Part shown: one piece after another, positions 32,675-41,375 of the stretch
Layout: each line of letters opens with the position of its first letter
Numbering within the stretch: position 1 is the stretch's first letter
NCBI RefSeq assembly: GCF_010206195.1
Contig: NZ_VIQT01000009.1
Coordinates: 597,747-661,746 of the forward strand
Length of the DNA: 64,000 nt
Direction: 5' to 3'
DNA from: Anaerotruncus colihominis
GTDB lineage: Bacteria; Bacillota; Clostridia; Oscillospirales; Ruminococcaceae
Notes under the pieces: model-generated
Told to the model about the DNA's origin: nothing
The model's database searches: none
The model's input: only the letters and a program-made list of their open reading frames with translations
Program-made: the position numbers and the translations under genes

Positions 32675-33468
32675 AAGCGAACCCTCCCCTTTAAAAGATG
32701 CAGCACCGCTTCAAGCGCGCCGCCTGCAATCGCGCGCGCTTTATCCGAAATGGTATAGCAGTATTCAACGATACCGCGCGGATCAACGTCTCCCGATTTC
32801 ATCCCGGTATGGACAGGCGTCCCGCCGGGCAACAACCCTCGCACAACGCCGCCGATCTGCGCGCGCACCGGCAGCTCGCCGACATAAGCGACGGTATCAC
32901 CTTCTCGCACAAGGCATCCGATCTCTGTAACAGGTTTAAAAATACCGTCGCCGGAAGCGCGCAGGATCCGTTCGCTTGTAAAGCCGCCGATGTTTCCGGG
33001 CACGCCTGTATTTGCAATGGCGCGGCCCTCATAAATCACGCTGCCAAGCGAATGGCCGCGTTTTGTTTCAATCACCGCATGACAGTCGACGCCGGCCTCA
33101 AACCCCGGGCCAAGTCCGACGACAGCCGGCGCATCAGTAATACAGGTGCCTGTATTGCGCTTTGCAAGGATCGCATCAATGACCGCATCCGGCTGAAGCT
33201 GTTCCAAAAAGCGCGCTGTCGGATCGACCATCACCGCGATTTCACCGCGCGCCGTCACCGCACGCGCCTCGCCGGCGTCCATCGCCAGACGCGCCGTCAC
33301 GCCCTCCACCTCACAGCTTCCCTGGTAAACGGCGCGTGAAAACGCCACTGTGCAGCGCACGGTTGTCGGCTGCGCCGTTTCGGTCATGACAATTTGAAAT
33401 CCACAGCCGTGCAGGCGGCGCGCCACCCCTGTAGCCAAATCCCCGGCGCCCTTTATATAAATCAACAT
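32671..33468 (-). CDS. yqeB: YqeB/EF2563-type selenium-dependent Mo hydroxylase accessory protein
   Basis: This 265-residue protein starts LIYIKGAGDLATGVARRLHGCGF, a Rossmann-like opening, behind GGAGGG. It further contains VVGLGPGFEAGVDCHAVIETKRGHSLG and GNIGGFTSERILRASGDG. This matches the family defined by co-occurrence with selenium-dependent molybdenum hydroxylases; its exact chemistry is not established. It overlaps yqeC by seven bases and xdhC by four, so the three are translated as a unit. Confidence 0.9.
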   Translation of the reverse strand: MLIYIKGAGDLATGVARRLHGCGFQIVMTETAQPTTVRCTVAFSRAVYQGSCEVEGVTARLAMDAGEARAVTARGEIAVMVDPTARFLEQLQPDAVIDAILAKRNTGTCITDAPAVVGLGPGFEAGVDCHAVIETKRGHSLGSVIYEGRAIANTGVPGNIGGFTSERILRASGDGIFKPVTEIGCLVREGDTVAYVGELPVRAQIGGVVRGLLPGGTPVHTGMKSGDVDPRGIVEYCYTISDKARAIAGGALEAVLHLLKGRVRL

Positions 33469-34169
33469 TCCAAATATCCCTCCTGTAAAAGTGACATCAC
33501 ACAGACGCGATCAAAAGCGCCGCGAAGCAGCGCCGCAGCTTCCTCACCCGCACGCAGGCGCTCCGGCGTATCCGCCTGGTTGAGCAGCACAATCGGCTGA
33601 TAGCGGGCATATCCCTCCGTCACAAGCCGCGCGATCACCCGCGGCGTGACAGGCTCCTTTGGTGAAAGATCCAGCCGTTCGCACGCGAGCGGCGCGCGGT
33701 GGCAGACCTCCTCCATAGACCGGCCAAGCGCGGACAGGCCCGCTACAACGACGACACGGTTTGTCTGCGGCAGCAGCACTGGCTCGGTATCGTTCGGAAA
33801 TTTAATTGGAAGCAGCTTGGAGCCGTCCGCTTCAATGATCAACGCCTGCGCGTGATCAAGCAGATATTTCACTGTTTCCCCAGACGGGGCGGTCATTTTG
33901 AAGCGCTCTGCATCAGGACTGCCAGCGGCGACAAGTTTCCCCTGCGAAAACGCCCGCGCGGCTTCCTGCGGACCGCCGGTCACAACGGCAAGCGTTTTGG
34001 AGGGCTTTGGGCAAAGAATATGCGTTGTTGTCATCACAGCGGCCGCACGGCCTTCACGCGCGCGCTCACGCGCCAGAGCGAACATCAGCGTCGTTTTGCC
34101 GCCAGCTCCCGCGATTGATATGACGCGGTCACGCGCCGGATCAAGGCCGATTTTTTCATCCAGTGTCAC
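33462..34169 (-). CDS. yqeC: YqeC-type selenium cofactor biosynthesis protein
   Basis: The GTG at 34169 after GGGGGATAACC gives 235 residues; longer readings run back into lysR. A P-loop is visible at ISIAGAGGKTTLMFALARE (residues 19-37), then TTTHI, ALIIEADGSKLLPIKFPN near 112 and NQAD near 203, as in YqeC proteins. It is thought to help make the labile selenium cofactor of molybdenum hydroxylases. It overlaps lysR by 14 bases, indicating coupling. Confidence 0.9.
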   Translation of the reverse strand: MTLDEKIGLDPARDRVISIAGAGGKTTLMFALARERAREGRAAAVMTTTHILCPKPSKTLAVVTGGPQEAARAFSQGKLVAAGSPDAERFKMTAPSGETVKYLLDHAQALIIEADGSKLLPIKFPNDTEPVLLPQTNRVVVVAGLSALGRSMEEVCHRAPLACERLDLSPKEPVTPRVIARLVTEGYARYQPIVLLNQADTPERLRAGEEAAALLRGAFDRVCVMSLLQEGYLEC

Positions 34170-35085
34170 GGTTATCCCCCGCATTCTTCTGAAAGTTGGA
34201 TATGGTTTCATCTAAAAATGCCTGGGCTACAGGCGAAAGGCGCGCACCCTTCCGGCAGCCGATATACAGCCTGCGTTCGATCATTCCGGTCGTAAGAGGC
34301 AGGGCGAGCAGCAGTCCGAATGAACAAAATTCCTCTATCGCGCGCCGTGATAAAATCGAAATGCCAAGCCCTCTGGAAACTGACCGCTTGACGGACTCCG
34401 GATCCTCCAATTCGGCGACAACCCGCATCTGCTCGGTGTTGATCCCCGCAGCCGCGAGAAACCGCTCATAAGCGCGCCGCGTCCCCGAACCTGCCTCGCG
34501 CTGAATAAACGGCTCCCGGATCAGGACCTCCGGCGGGATACCCTCTCTTAAAAACACACTGTACCGCGGTGTGTTCGGCGTGACGACAACCAGCTCGTCC
34601 CCGGCAAAATCGCGCCAGGAACAGCGCGAGCCGTTCATCAGCGCTCCAGTTATGCCGATGTCGGCTTCCCCATCGGCTACAAGGCGTTCGACGCCGGCGC
34701 TGTCGCAGCAAATGTGCCGGAAAGTCACATAAGGATACGATTTGCAAAAAGCGGCCATTGCATCCGGAAGGATATACTGCGCCGGAATCGTGGACGCGGC
34801 GACTGTGACAACGCCGCGAACCACTGGAACCGCCTCAGTCATGGCGGCGATTGCATCGTCCCGCATACGCAGGAGGTTCTGCGCATAGGCGTAAAACCGT
34901 TTGCCCTCCTTAGACGGGTAGACCTCCTTTGTAGCGCGCACAATCAGCTGTACGCCAAGCTCCCGTTCCAGCGCACGGATATGCGCGCTGATCGTCGGCT
35001 GCGTTAAAAACAGCCTGTCCCCCGCCTTGGAAAAGCTGCCCAAATTTACCACGGCGGCAAACGCCTCAAGCTGTTTAAAATCCAT
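34156..35085 (-). CDS. LysR-type regulator linked to selenium metabolism genes
   Basis: This 309-residue protein starts MDFKQLEAFAAVVNLGSFSKAGDRLFLTQPTISAHIRALE, the LysR HTH, at the ATG at 35085 behind GGGAGGAG. A periplasmic-binding-protein-like effector domain follows (about 90-300). Its place at the head of the yqeC-yqeB-xdhC operon fits the selenium-metabolism-associated LysR group. It is unusual that the regulator is cotranscribed with, not divergent from, its presumed targets. Effector unknown. Confidence 0.9.
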   Translation of the reverse strand: MDFKQLEAFAAVVNLGSFSKAGDRLFLTQPTISAHIRALERELGVQLIVRATKEVYPSKEGKRFYAYAQNLLRMRDDAIAAMTEAVPVVRGVVTVAASTIPAQYILPDAMAAFCKSYPYVTFRHICCDSAGVERLVADGEADIGITGALMNGSRCSWRDFAGDELVVVTPNTPRYSVFLREGIPPEVLIREPFIQREAGSGTRRAYERFLAAAGINTEQMRVVAELEDPESVKRSVSRGLGISILSRRAIEEFCSFGLLLALPLTTGMIERRLYIGCRKGARLSPVAQAFLDETISNFQKNAGDNRDTG

Positions 35086-35349
35086 GACCGCTCCTCCCAT
35101 CACGCCAAACCGCTGTTGTTCCCCCTTATCGCAGCCAAGCCAAATATTCAACCGCCGTCTTTTCAGCTCTATTATAGCAAATTGTTTCCAAAAAGTCATC
35201 CCTTCAAAAGCAATTCCTCCCGCCTGCTGTTTCGGTCAAATCCTTCCGGTCTATTGGGAAAAATAACGCAGGCTGCGGCTTGCTGAACGCAAGCTGGTAT
35301 GATATGATAAAAGCCGTTAAAGCGTAATTTTTAATGAAGGCGGAAAAGC

Positions 35350-35769
35350 ATGATACGGAATATGCAGTCCCGCGATTCACAGCGGGCAATGCAACTCTGG
35401 CTGAATGGAAATTTGCAGGCTCATGACTTTATCCCGGCAAAATTCTGGGAATCAAATGCTCCAAGCGTATATGAACAGCTTCTGCAGGCCAATGGATATG
35501 TATACGAGGCAGACGGCGAAATTCTGGGCTTTGTTGGGATGCAGGGAAATTACCTTGCCGGGATTTTTGTGGACGCCAAGTCCCGTTCTCTTGGAATTGG
35601 GAAAAAGCTCCTCAACCATATCAAAAGCAGGTATTCCACCTTTTTTCTGCATGTCTACCAGGCGAATCGCCGCGCGGTGGCTTTTTATCAGCGGGAGGGG
35701 CTTTCCATTGCCTCGGAAGGCGTGGACGAGACGACCGGAGAGCCTGATTTTGTTATGACATGGGGATGA
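35350..35769 (+). CDS. GNAT-family N-acetyltransferase
   Basis: This 139-residue single GNAT domain starts behind GAAGGCGG. The acetyl-CoA loop region LAGIFVDAKSRSLGIGKKLLNHIK (about 69-92, with the R/S-x-x-G-I-G form) and the HVYQANRRAVAFYQREGL C-terminal motif are clear. The NLQAHDFIPAKFWE opening is typical of the YiaC-like group, which acetylates protein lysines or small amines. The substrate cannot be told from sequence. It is a single gene with no close partners. Confidence 0.88.
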   Translation: MIRNMQSRDSQRAMQLWLNGNLQAHDFIPAKFWESNAPSVYEQLLQANGYVYEADGEILGFVGMQGNYLAGIFVDAKSRSLGIGKKLLNHIKSRYSTFFLHVYQANRRAVAFYQREGLSIASEGVDETTGEPDFVMTWG

Positions 35770-35860
35770 CAGAAGCCTGCCTGATCGTCCACCGCTGGTA
35801 AGCAGCTCAGGATATAGCGGTCAGGCTGTCAAACCCCTTGTATTTTAGCGGCAATTCGGT

Positions 35861-35983
35861 TATGATAAAATAAATGCAAGGCATTTATTTTATTCTTTGT
35901 ATATGGCCAGGGCGATTTGCGGGCGCGGCCCGCTGCCGCCCTGATGGCCGATTTTATCATGCCGCTTTGCGGACATCATAAAA
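35861..35983 (+). repeat. Three-hairpin repeat, copy C
   Basis: This is the best-preserved copy. The left hairpin is ATAAAATAAATGC-AAG-GCATTTATTTTAT. The central stem is GGCC-A-GGGCG...GCGGGC-GCG-GCCCGC...CGCCC...GGCC. The right hairpin is ATTTTATCATGCCGC...GCGGACATCATAAAAT. It ends 27 bases before the selD start, so it would lie in the selD leader if transcription starts upstream of it. Confidence 0.8.
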
Positions 35984-36010
35984 TATCCATCGAAAAGGAG
36001 GCTTGATTGT

Positions 36011-37051
36011 ATGGCGGAAAACCAGAAGCGTCTGACGCAGATGACTGCCAGCGCCGGTTGAGCGGCTAAAATCGGACCAGGGGTCCTTGCACAAGTTTTG
36101 TGCAGCTTACCAACTTTTAACGATCCGGATCTGCTTGTCGGATTTGATAAGAGCGACGACGCCTGCGTATACCGCGTCAGCGATACGCTCGCACTTGTGC
36201 AGACAGTCGACTTTTTTCCGCCGGTTGTCGACGATCCGTATGCCTTTGGGCAGATCGCCGCGGCGAACGCGCTGTCCGATGTCTATGCGATGGGCGGCAC
36301 GCCGAAGCTGGCGATGAATCTACTTTGCTATCCAACCTGCCTCGACAAGCAAACCGTGCGCGAAATCCTCGCAGGCGGCTGCGACAAGGTCAAAGAGGCT
36401 GGCGCTGTTCTTGCGGGCGGCCACACCATTCAGGACAACGAACCGAAATACGGGCTGTGCGTCAGTGGATTTGTCGATCCTCACAAAATACTGACAAACG
36501 CGGGTGCGCATCCCGGCGACTGGCTCATCCTGACAAAACCGCTCGGCGTGGGCGTTTTGAACACGGCGGCCAAGGCGGATCTTTTGACGCCCGAGCAGTT
36601 CGCCCCGGCGATTGAAAGCATGGCGACGCTCAACCGCGCTGCCGCTGAAGCGGCCGCGCCGTTCCAGATTAACGCCTGCACCGATGTTACCGGCTTCGGC
36701 TTGCTCGGCCATGCGTTTGAAATGGCCGATGGTTCGGGCGTCACCATCCGGCTGTTTGCAAAGGAATTTCCTCTGCTTGGACAGGCCAGGGAGCTTGCGT
36801 CAATGGGCGTTCTGCCCGCGGGCGCTTATGCAAACAGCGTCTATCTGGAAGGGAAGGTCTCTTTTGCGGATCACGTTCCGCGTGAGCTGCGCGATCTGGC
36901 CTTTGACCCACAGACCTCCGGCGGCCTGTTGCTGTCGCTGCCGGAATCCGAGGCGCGCGCGCTGATGCGCAGCCTGCCGGACGCGGCGCCATGGGCGCGC
37001 GTCATCGGCGAGGTGCTGCCTGCCGGCCCGTCGGCGATCCTGATCGAATGA
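36011..37051 (+). CDS. selD: Selenide, water dikinase, selenocysteine-containing
   Basis: The protein is 346 residues if the in-frame TGA at 36059-36061 is read as selenocysteine. It starts at the ATG at 36011 behind AAAGGAGG and reads LTQMTASAG-Sec-AAKIGPGVLAQVL, where SelD enzymes carry Cys or Sec next to the conserved Lys. Downstream features are SelD-typical: GFDKSDDACVYRV, VDFFPPVVDDPYAFGQIAAANALSDVYAMGGTP, AGGHTIQD, TDVTGFGLLGHAFEMA and DPQTSGGLL. It makes selenophosphate from selenide and ATP. A hairpin right after the TGA fits a bacterial SECIS. An automated caller would start this gene too late, at about 36098. Confidence 0.95.
36059..36104 (+). promoter_or_regulatory. Sec codon and putative SECIS hairpins in selD
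   Basis: After the TGA (36059), GGACC-AGG-GGTCC (36074-36086) forms a small hairpin at the distance expected for a bacterial SECIS. A second, stronger hairpin TGCACAA-GTT-TTGTGCA (36088-36104) follows at once. Either or both could recruit SelB. Confidence 0.6.
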
Positions 37052-37053
37052 AA

Positions 37054-37088
37054 CAGGGCTATCCGTTAGCAGGATAGCCTTGTTTTTT
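37054..37088 (+). terminator. Terminator after selD
   Basis: ACAGGGCTATCC pairs with GGATAGCCTTGT across GTTAGCA, followed by seven T. Confidence 0.88.
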
Positions 37089-37146
37089 TATCTCCGGCGT
37101 ATTAAAATGGAAAGTACAAATATGAAACAGCAGGGAGGAACCGTAA

Positions 37147-37671
37147 ATGATGAACGAAACACTTAAAACGATCTATGCCAGGAGAAGCGTACGCGCCTAC
37201 AAGCCTGAACAGATCACCGACGACGAGCTTGAAACTGTTCTCAAGGCTGGCCAATACGCACCAAGCGCCAATAATCAGCAATCGCAGGTTTTTGTAGCTG
37301 TACAGAAAAAAGAGGTGCTTGACGAATTGGCCGCGCTCGGCATGAAGGTCAAAAACGCCGACAGCAGCCCCTATTACGGCGCTCCGACCATCATCCTGGT
37401 ATTTGCAAAGGAGGGCTGTTCCGAACCTTTCGCGGACGGCTGCCTCGCACTGGAAAATATGTTCCTTGCCGCCGCCTCCATCGGTCTTGGATCGTGCTGG
37501 ATTAACTGCGGCAAAAAGATTTTTGCAACCGATGAAGGTAAAGCTTTGAAAAAGCGGCTGGGTATCGGCGACGATTATATCACCGTTGGCTCCTGTATTC
37601 TCGGCTATCCGGCGCAGGAGCTGGGCGAAGCCGCCCCGCGCAAGGATGATTATGTTATCTATGTAAAGTAA
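37147..37671 (+). CDS. Nitroreductase-family flavoprotein
   Basis: This 174-residue FMN-dependent nitroreductase fold starts behind GGGAGG. ARRSVRAYKPEQITDDELETVLKAGQYAPSANNQQSQVF gives the FMN-binding start, and IGLGSCWINCGKKIF and ITVGSCILGYPAQE the later flavin and dimer contacts. Such enzymes reduce nitro compounds, quinones or enoates with NAD(P)H. The substrate is unknown. It is monocistronic, with its own terminator at 37682. Confidence 0.92.
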   Translation: MMNETLKTIYARRSVRAYKPEQITDDELETVLKAGQYAPSANNQQSQVFVAVQKKEVLDELAALGMKVKNADSSPYYGAPTIILVFAKEGCSEPFADGCLALENMFLAAASIGLGSCWINCGKKIFATDEGKALKKRLGIGDDYITVGSCILGYPAQELGEAAPRKDDYVIYVK

Positions 37672-37681
37672 AGGCGTCCAC

Positions 37682-37718
37682 TGAAAAAAGCCGCGGCCTT
37701 TTGACGCGGCTTTTTCTG
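37682..37718 (+). terminator. Terminator after nitroreductase gene
   Basis: AAAAAAGCCGCG and CGCGGCTTTTT form the stem around GCCTTTTGA. It can also serve the convergent ilvA transcript. Confidence 0.8.
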
Positions 37719-37745
37719 TATCTGCGTTTTATGCTCCTCAGGCGG

Positions 37746-38945
37746 TCAGTCTAAAATGACGCGGTAACCGTTGCTCTCCAGTGTCCGCACCACCTCTTTT
37801 CCGTGCTCACGGCCTCCCACCTCACAGGTAACGCGCACAAACGTCTCGTTGAGATGCAGATCCGCGTGCATACGGTCGTGCGACAGCACGGTGATGTTGG
37901 CGCCTGTCTTGGCAAGCAGCGCGGTGAAATGACCAAGCGTACCGGGGATATCAGGAAGGATCGTTGTAAACTGAAGCTGCCGCCCGCGTGCGACAAGGCC
38001 GCGCTCCACAATCTTTTGAATAAAGCCCATGTCGATGTTGCCGCCGGAGAGCAGGCACACAACACGCCGGCCCGAAAGATCAAGCTTGCGGTTGATCGCA
38101 GCCGCCAGGGACGCCGCGCCCGCAGGCTCCACCACCATTTTTGTACGCTCAAGCAGCAGCAAAATCGCCTCGGCGATTTCATCATCGTTAACTGTGACCA
38201 TCTCATCGACATACTGCGCGATCAATCCGACGGTCAGATCGCCCGGAACGCGGACGGCGATACCGTCAGCAATCGTTGTGGAGGTCTTTGTGGTCACAAG
38301 CTTTTTTTCGCGGAAGGAACGCACGATGGCGTCGGCGCCCTGCGCCTGTACGCCGACCACCTGGATACGCGGATTAATCTGCTTGATACAAAACGCCATA
38401 CCCGCCAGCAATCCGCCGCCGCCCGCCGGAATGATCACTGTGTCAACGGTTGGGATATCCCGCAGGATTTCCAAAGCGATGGTCCCCTGTCCGGCCACAA
38501 CATCCTCGTCATTAAAGGGGTGGACGAACACCGCTCCTGTTTCCTGCTGGATTTCAAGCGCCTTGCTGTAGGCTTCGTCATAACAGTCGCCATAAAGCAG
38601 TACCCGCGCGCCGTAGCCTTCCGTGGCGGCAGCCTTTGCCAACGGGGCGCTGCGCGGCATTACAATCGTTGATTGGACGCCGAGCGACGTTGACGCGAAG
38701 GCGACGCCCTGCGCATGATTGCCCGCGCTTGAAGCAACCACTTCGCGCACGCCCTCACCAGCCAGACGGGCTATTTTGTTATACGCGCCGCGCACCTTGA
38801 AGGAACCTGTCTTTTGCAGATTTTCACATTTCATATACAGTTCCGCGCCGCTCATATCTGAAAATGTCTTTGAGGAACTGACCGGGATGCTGTGGATTAC
38901 GTCGCGCAGCCCTGCGGCAGCGCGCTCGATTTCACGAATCGTCAT
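37746..38945 (-). CDS. ilvA: Threonine ammonia-lyase with ACT domain
   Basis: This 399-residue PLP enzyme has the lysine motif TGSFKVRGAYNKI near 52, SSAGNHAQGVAFA near 75, the phosphate-binding IIPAGGGGLLAG near 185, and a C-terminal ACT-like domain (about 325-399, TTILPDIPGTLGHFTALLAKTGANI). That length and single ACT domain match the YkuL/TdcB-IlvA short form of clostridia. It deaminates threonine to 2-oxobutyrate (and may act on serine). Whether it is biosynthetic or catabolic is not evident, since no ilv genes are nearby. Confidence 0.92.
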   Translation of the reverse strand: MTIREIERAAAGLRDVIHSIPVSSSKTFSDMSGAELYMKCENLQKTGSFKVRGAYNKIARLAGEGVREVVASSAGNHAQGVAFASTSLGVQSTIVMPRSAPLAKAAATEGYGARVLLYGDCYDEAYSKALEIQQETGAVFVHPFNDEDVVAGQGTIALEILRDIPTVDTVIIPAGGGGLLAGMAFCIKQINPRIQVVGVQAQGADAIVRSFREKKLVTTKTSTTIADGIAVRVPGDLTVGLIAQYVDEMVTVNDDEIAEAILLLLERTKMVVEPAGAASLAAAINRKLDLSGRRVVCLLSGGNIDMGFIQKIVERGLVARGRQLQFTTILPDIPGTLGHFTALLAKTGANITVLSHDRMHADLHLNETFVRVTCEVGGREHGKEVVRTLESNGYRVILD

Positions 38946-39143
38946 GATACCCCTCCTGACTTGCTGGCAGTCCGATTGCTTTCATCATACCACATCAGGA
39001 ACAATCGAGCAATCATTTCCACTCAGGGCAAGGTGTTTATTGTAAATTTTCCTATTCCAATTCCGTTTTACAGCTGCATATGTTATAATGTAAAATTGTA
39101 ATATTATACTTTCAGACCTTATAAATGAAAGAGAGGTGCATGC

Positions 39144-40676
39144 ATGAGGAAAAACTTAAAACTGAAAATTAATGAGGCACTCTCCTCCGTTCTCCCAATC
39201 ACATTGATCGTTCTTCTCCTGAGCTTTACGCTGACGCCCATGCCGACCGGCACGCTGATGCTGTTTATTTTTGGCGCGGCGCTGCTGATTATTGGGATGG
39301 GCTTTTTCTCACTCGGCGCAGATATCGCCATGATGCCGATGGGCGATGGGATGGGGAGAAAGCTTGTCGGTCACAACCGGACGGCGCTCGCCGTAATCGT
39401 CTGTTTTCTGATCGGCGCAGTCGTCACAATCGCAGAGCCCGATTTACAGGTGCTCGCGCGGCAGGTGCCCGCCGTGCCCGATATGACCATCATCCTGACA
39501 GTCGCTGCCGGCGTCGGCGTATTTTTGGCCGTGGCAATGCTGCGCACCAAGATCCGGATTCAGCTGCGTACCATGCTGCTGATTCTTTATCTGGCTGTTT
39601 TTGTGCTGGCTGTTTTTGTTCCACGCGCCTTTTTGGCGGTTGCGTTCGATTCGGGCGGCGTTACCACCGGTCCAATCACCGTGCCGTTTATCATGGCGCT
39701 TGGCATCGGTATGGCAGGCGCGCACGGCAATAATGAAAACAACTTTGGTATGGTTGCACTGTGCAGCACTGGTCCTATTCTCGCAGTTATGCTTTTAGGG
39801 CTTTGCTACAGCTCCACCTCGGTCAATTACACCCCCTTTTCAATTCCAACCGTCTTTACGTCGCAGGATGTCGGCAAACAATTTGCCGCCGGCTTCCCCA
39901 CCTATATCCACGAGGTTATATTCGGGCTTTTGCCTATCCTCATTCTGTTCGCAATTTTCCAGTTTGCGGCGCTGCGCCTGCGGCGGCACGCAATTGTCAA
40001 AATCCTGATCGGCATGTCCTATACGTTTATCGGGCTTGTACTGTTTTTGACCGGCGCGAACGTCGGATTTATGCCAGCCGGTTATTTCATCGGCGGCGAG
40101 ATGGCCAGCCTGCCGCAAAAATGGATACTGATGCCGCTTGGAATGATCGTCGGTTATTTTATCGTCACAGCCGAGCCAGCTGTCCACGTTCTCAACAAAC
40201 AGGTCGAAGAAACCACCAGCGGCGCGATTTCACAGCATGTGATGCGTCTGAGCCTTTCCATCGGCGTAGCGGTTTCCATCGGACTTTCAATGGCGCGCGT
40301 CCTCACCGGGATTTCCATCCTCTGGTTTCTTGTCCCGGGTTACGCACTTGCACTTGGCCTGATGTTCGTTGTCCCAAAGATGTTTACCGCAATCGCGTTT
40401 GACTCGGGCGGCGTCGCAAGCGGTCCCATGACGGCGACCTTTTTGCTCCCGTTTGCGATGGGCGCGTGCGAATCGCTCGGCGGCGATGTTTTGATGGATG
40501 CATTCGGCATTGTGGCCATGGTCGCAATGACGCCGCTGATTACGATCCAGATCGTCGGGCTTGACTACAAACGCAGGCTCAAAAAGGCTGAAGCCGCCGC
40601 CATTTCAGCAATCGACGATGAGGTCATCGACTATACCGACGCGGCCAATGCACAAGCATCGCAGGAGGATTTGTAA
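39144..40676 (+). CDS. DUF1538 duplicated membrane protein
   Basis: This 510-residue membrane protein starts behind GAGAGG. Two homologous halves are visible: each carries a helix-rich block ending in VAFDSGGVTTGPITVPF (about 170) or IAFDSGGVASGPMTATF (about 420). That DSGG-GP signature defines DUF1538. About twelve transmembrane helices are predicted by eye. The tail is acidic and cytoplasmic. The next gene is a P-II-like protein with zero spacing (TAA-ATG), strongly suggesting that the transporter-like protein is gated by a P-II-type regulator. Substrate unknown. Confidence 0.88.
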   Translation: MRKNLKLKINEALSSVLPITLIVLLLSFTLTPMPTGTLMLFIFGAALLIIGMGFFSLGADIAMMPMGDGMGRKLVGHNRTALAVIVCFLIGAVVTIAEPDLQVLARQVPAVPDMTIILTVAAGVGVFLAVAMLRTKIRIQLRTMLLILYLAVFVLAVFVPRAFLAVAFDSGGVTTGPITVPFIMALGIGMAGAHGNNENNFGMVALCSTGPILAVMLLGLCYSSTSVNYTPFSIPTVFTSQDVGKQFAAGFPTYIHEVIFGLLPILILFAIFQFAALRLRRHAIVKILIGMSYTFIGLVLFLTGANVGFMPAGYFIGGEMASLPQKWILMPLGMIVGYFIVTAEPAVHVLNKQVEETTSGAISQHVMRLSLSIGVAVSIGLSMARVLTGISILWFLVPGYALALGLMFVVPKMFTAIAFDSGGVASGPMTATFLLPFAMGACESLGGDVLMDAFGIVAMVAMTPLITIQIVGLDYKRRLKKAEAAAISAIDDEVIDYTDAANAQASQEDL

Positions 40677-41375
40677 ATGGAACAGCATCTGATCAAGCTT
40701 CTGATTACGATTGTCGACCGCGGAAAGGGCGCCAAAGCGGCTGCGCTTTATCGGTCTGAGCATCTCTATTTCAATTATATCTGCCTGGGACTCGGCACGG
40801 CCAACAGCGAAATCCTGGACTATTTTGGGTTGAGCGAAACGCAAAAGGACGTTGTTTTTACGCCTACGCCGGCCGTTAAGCTACACAGCGTCATGCAAAA
40901 AGCCGGTGAACGTTTCCGGATCATGCATCCCGGAATGGGGATTTTATGCGCCTTGCCGTTGTCCGGCGTCAGCGGGCATATTCCCAAGTCAACCTGTAGG
41001 CCGGAATTCCTGTCAACTGAAAATGGAGGGAATGAATTGGAAGCAAGCGTTCAGTATGATTTGATCTTAGCAATTGTAAACCATGGATGCACAGATACCG
41101 TCATGCGTGCCGCACGTGCCGCAGGCGCAGGCGGCGGCACCGTTCTTCATGCGCGCGAGGTCGGCGAGGAGGACATTAAAAATCTTCTTGGCATCACAAT
41201 TGAGCCGGAACGGGAAATTGTCATGATTCTCTCGCCGCGTGCGCAAAAACAGGCGATTATGCAGGCAGTGAACAAAGCCGCCGGCTTGGCGACAGACTGC
41301 CGCGGCGTTCTTTTTTCCCTGCCGGTCGACGCGATTATGGGACTTCATAACGCAGAAGCAGACATACAAAAATAG
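40677..41375 (+). CDS. Tandem P-II-like regulatory protein
   Basis: This 232-residue protein starts behind GCAGGAGG inside the previous gene. Two P-II-like ferredoxin-fold units are visible: residues 1-100 (LIKLLITIVDRGKGAKAAALYRSEHL, VKLHSVMQKAGERF) and 120-225 (YDLILAIVNHGCTDTVMRAARAAGAGGGTVLHARE, EREIVMILSPRAQKQAIMQAVNKAAG). The second has the T-loop-like GGGTVLHARE stretch. P-II proteins gate transporters in response to nucleotides and 2-oxoglutarate. Here the partner is presumably the DUF1538 protein. Confidence 0.85.
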   Translation: MEQHLIKLLITIVDRGKGAKAAALYRSEHLYFNYICLGLGTANSEILDYFGLSETQKDVVFTPTPAVKLHSVMQKAGERFRIMHPGMGILCALPLSGVSGHIPKSTCRPEFLSTENGGNELEASVQYDLILAIVNHGCTDTVMRAARAAGAGGGTVLHAREVGEEDIKNLLGITIEPEREIVMILSPRAQKQAIMQAVNKAAGLATDCRGVLFSLPVDAIMGLHNAEADIQK

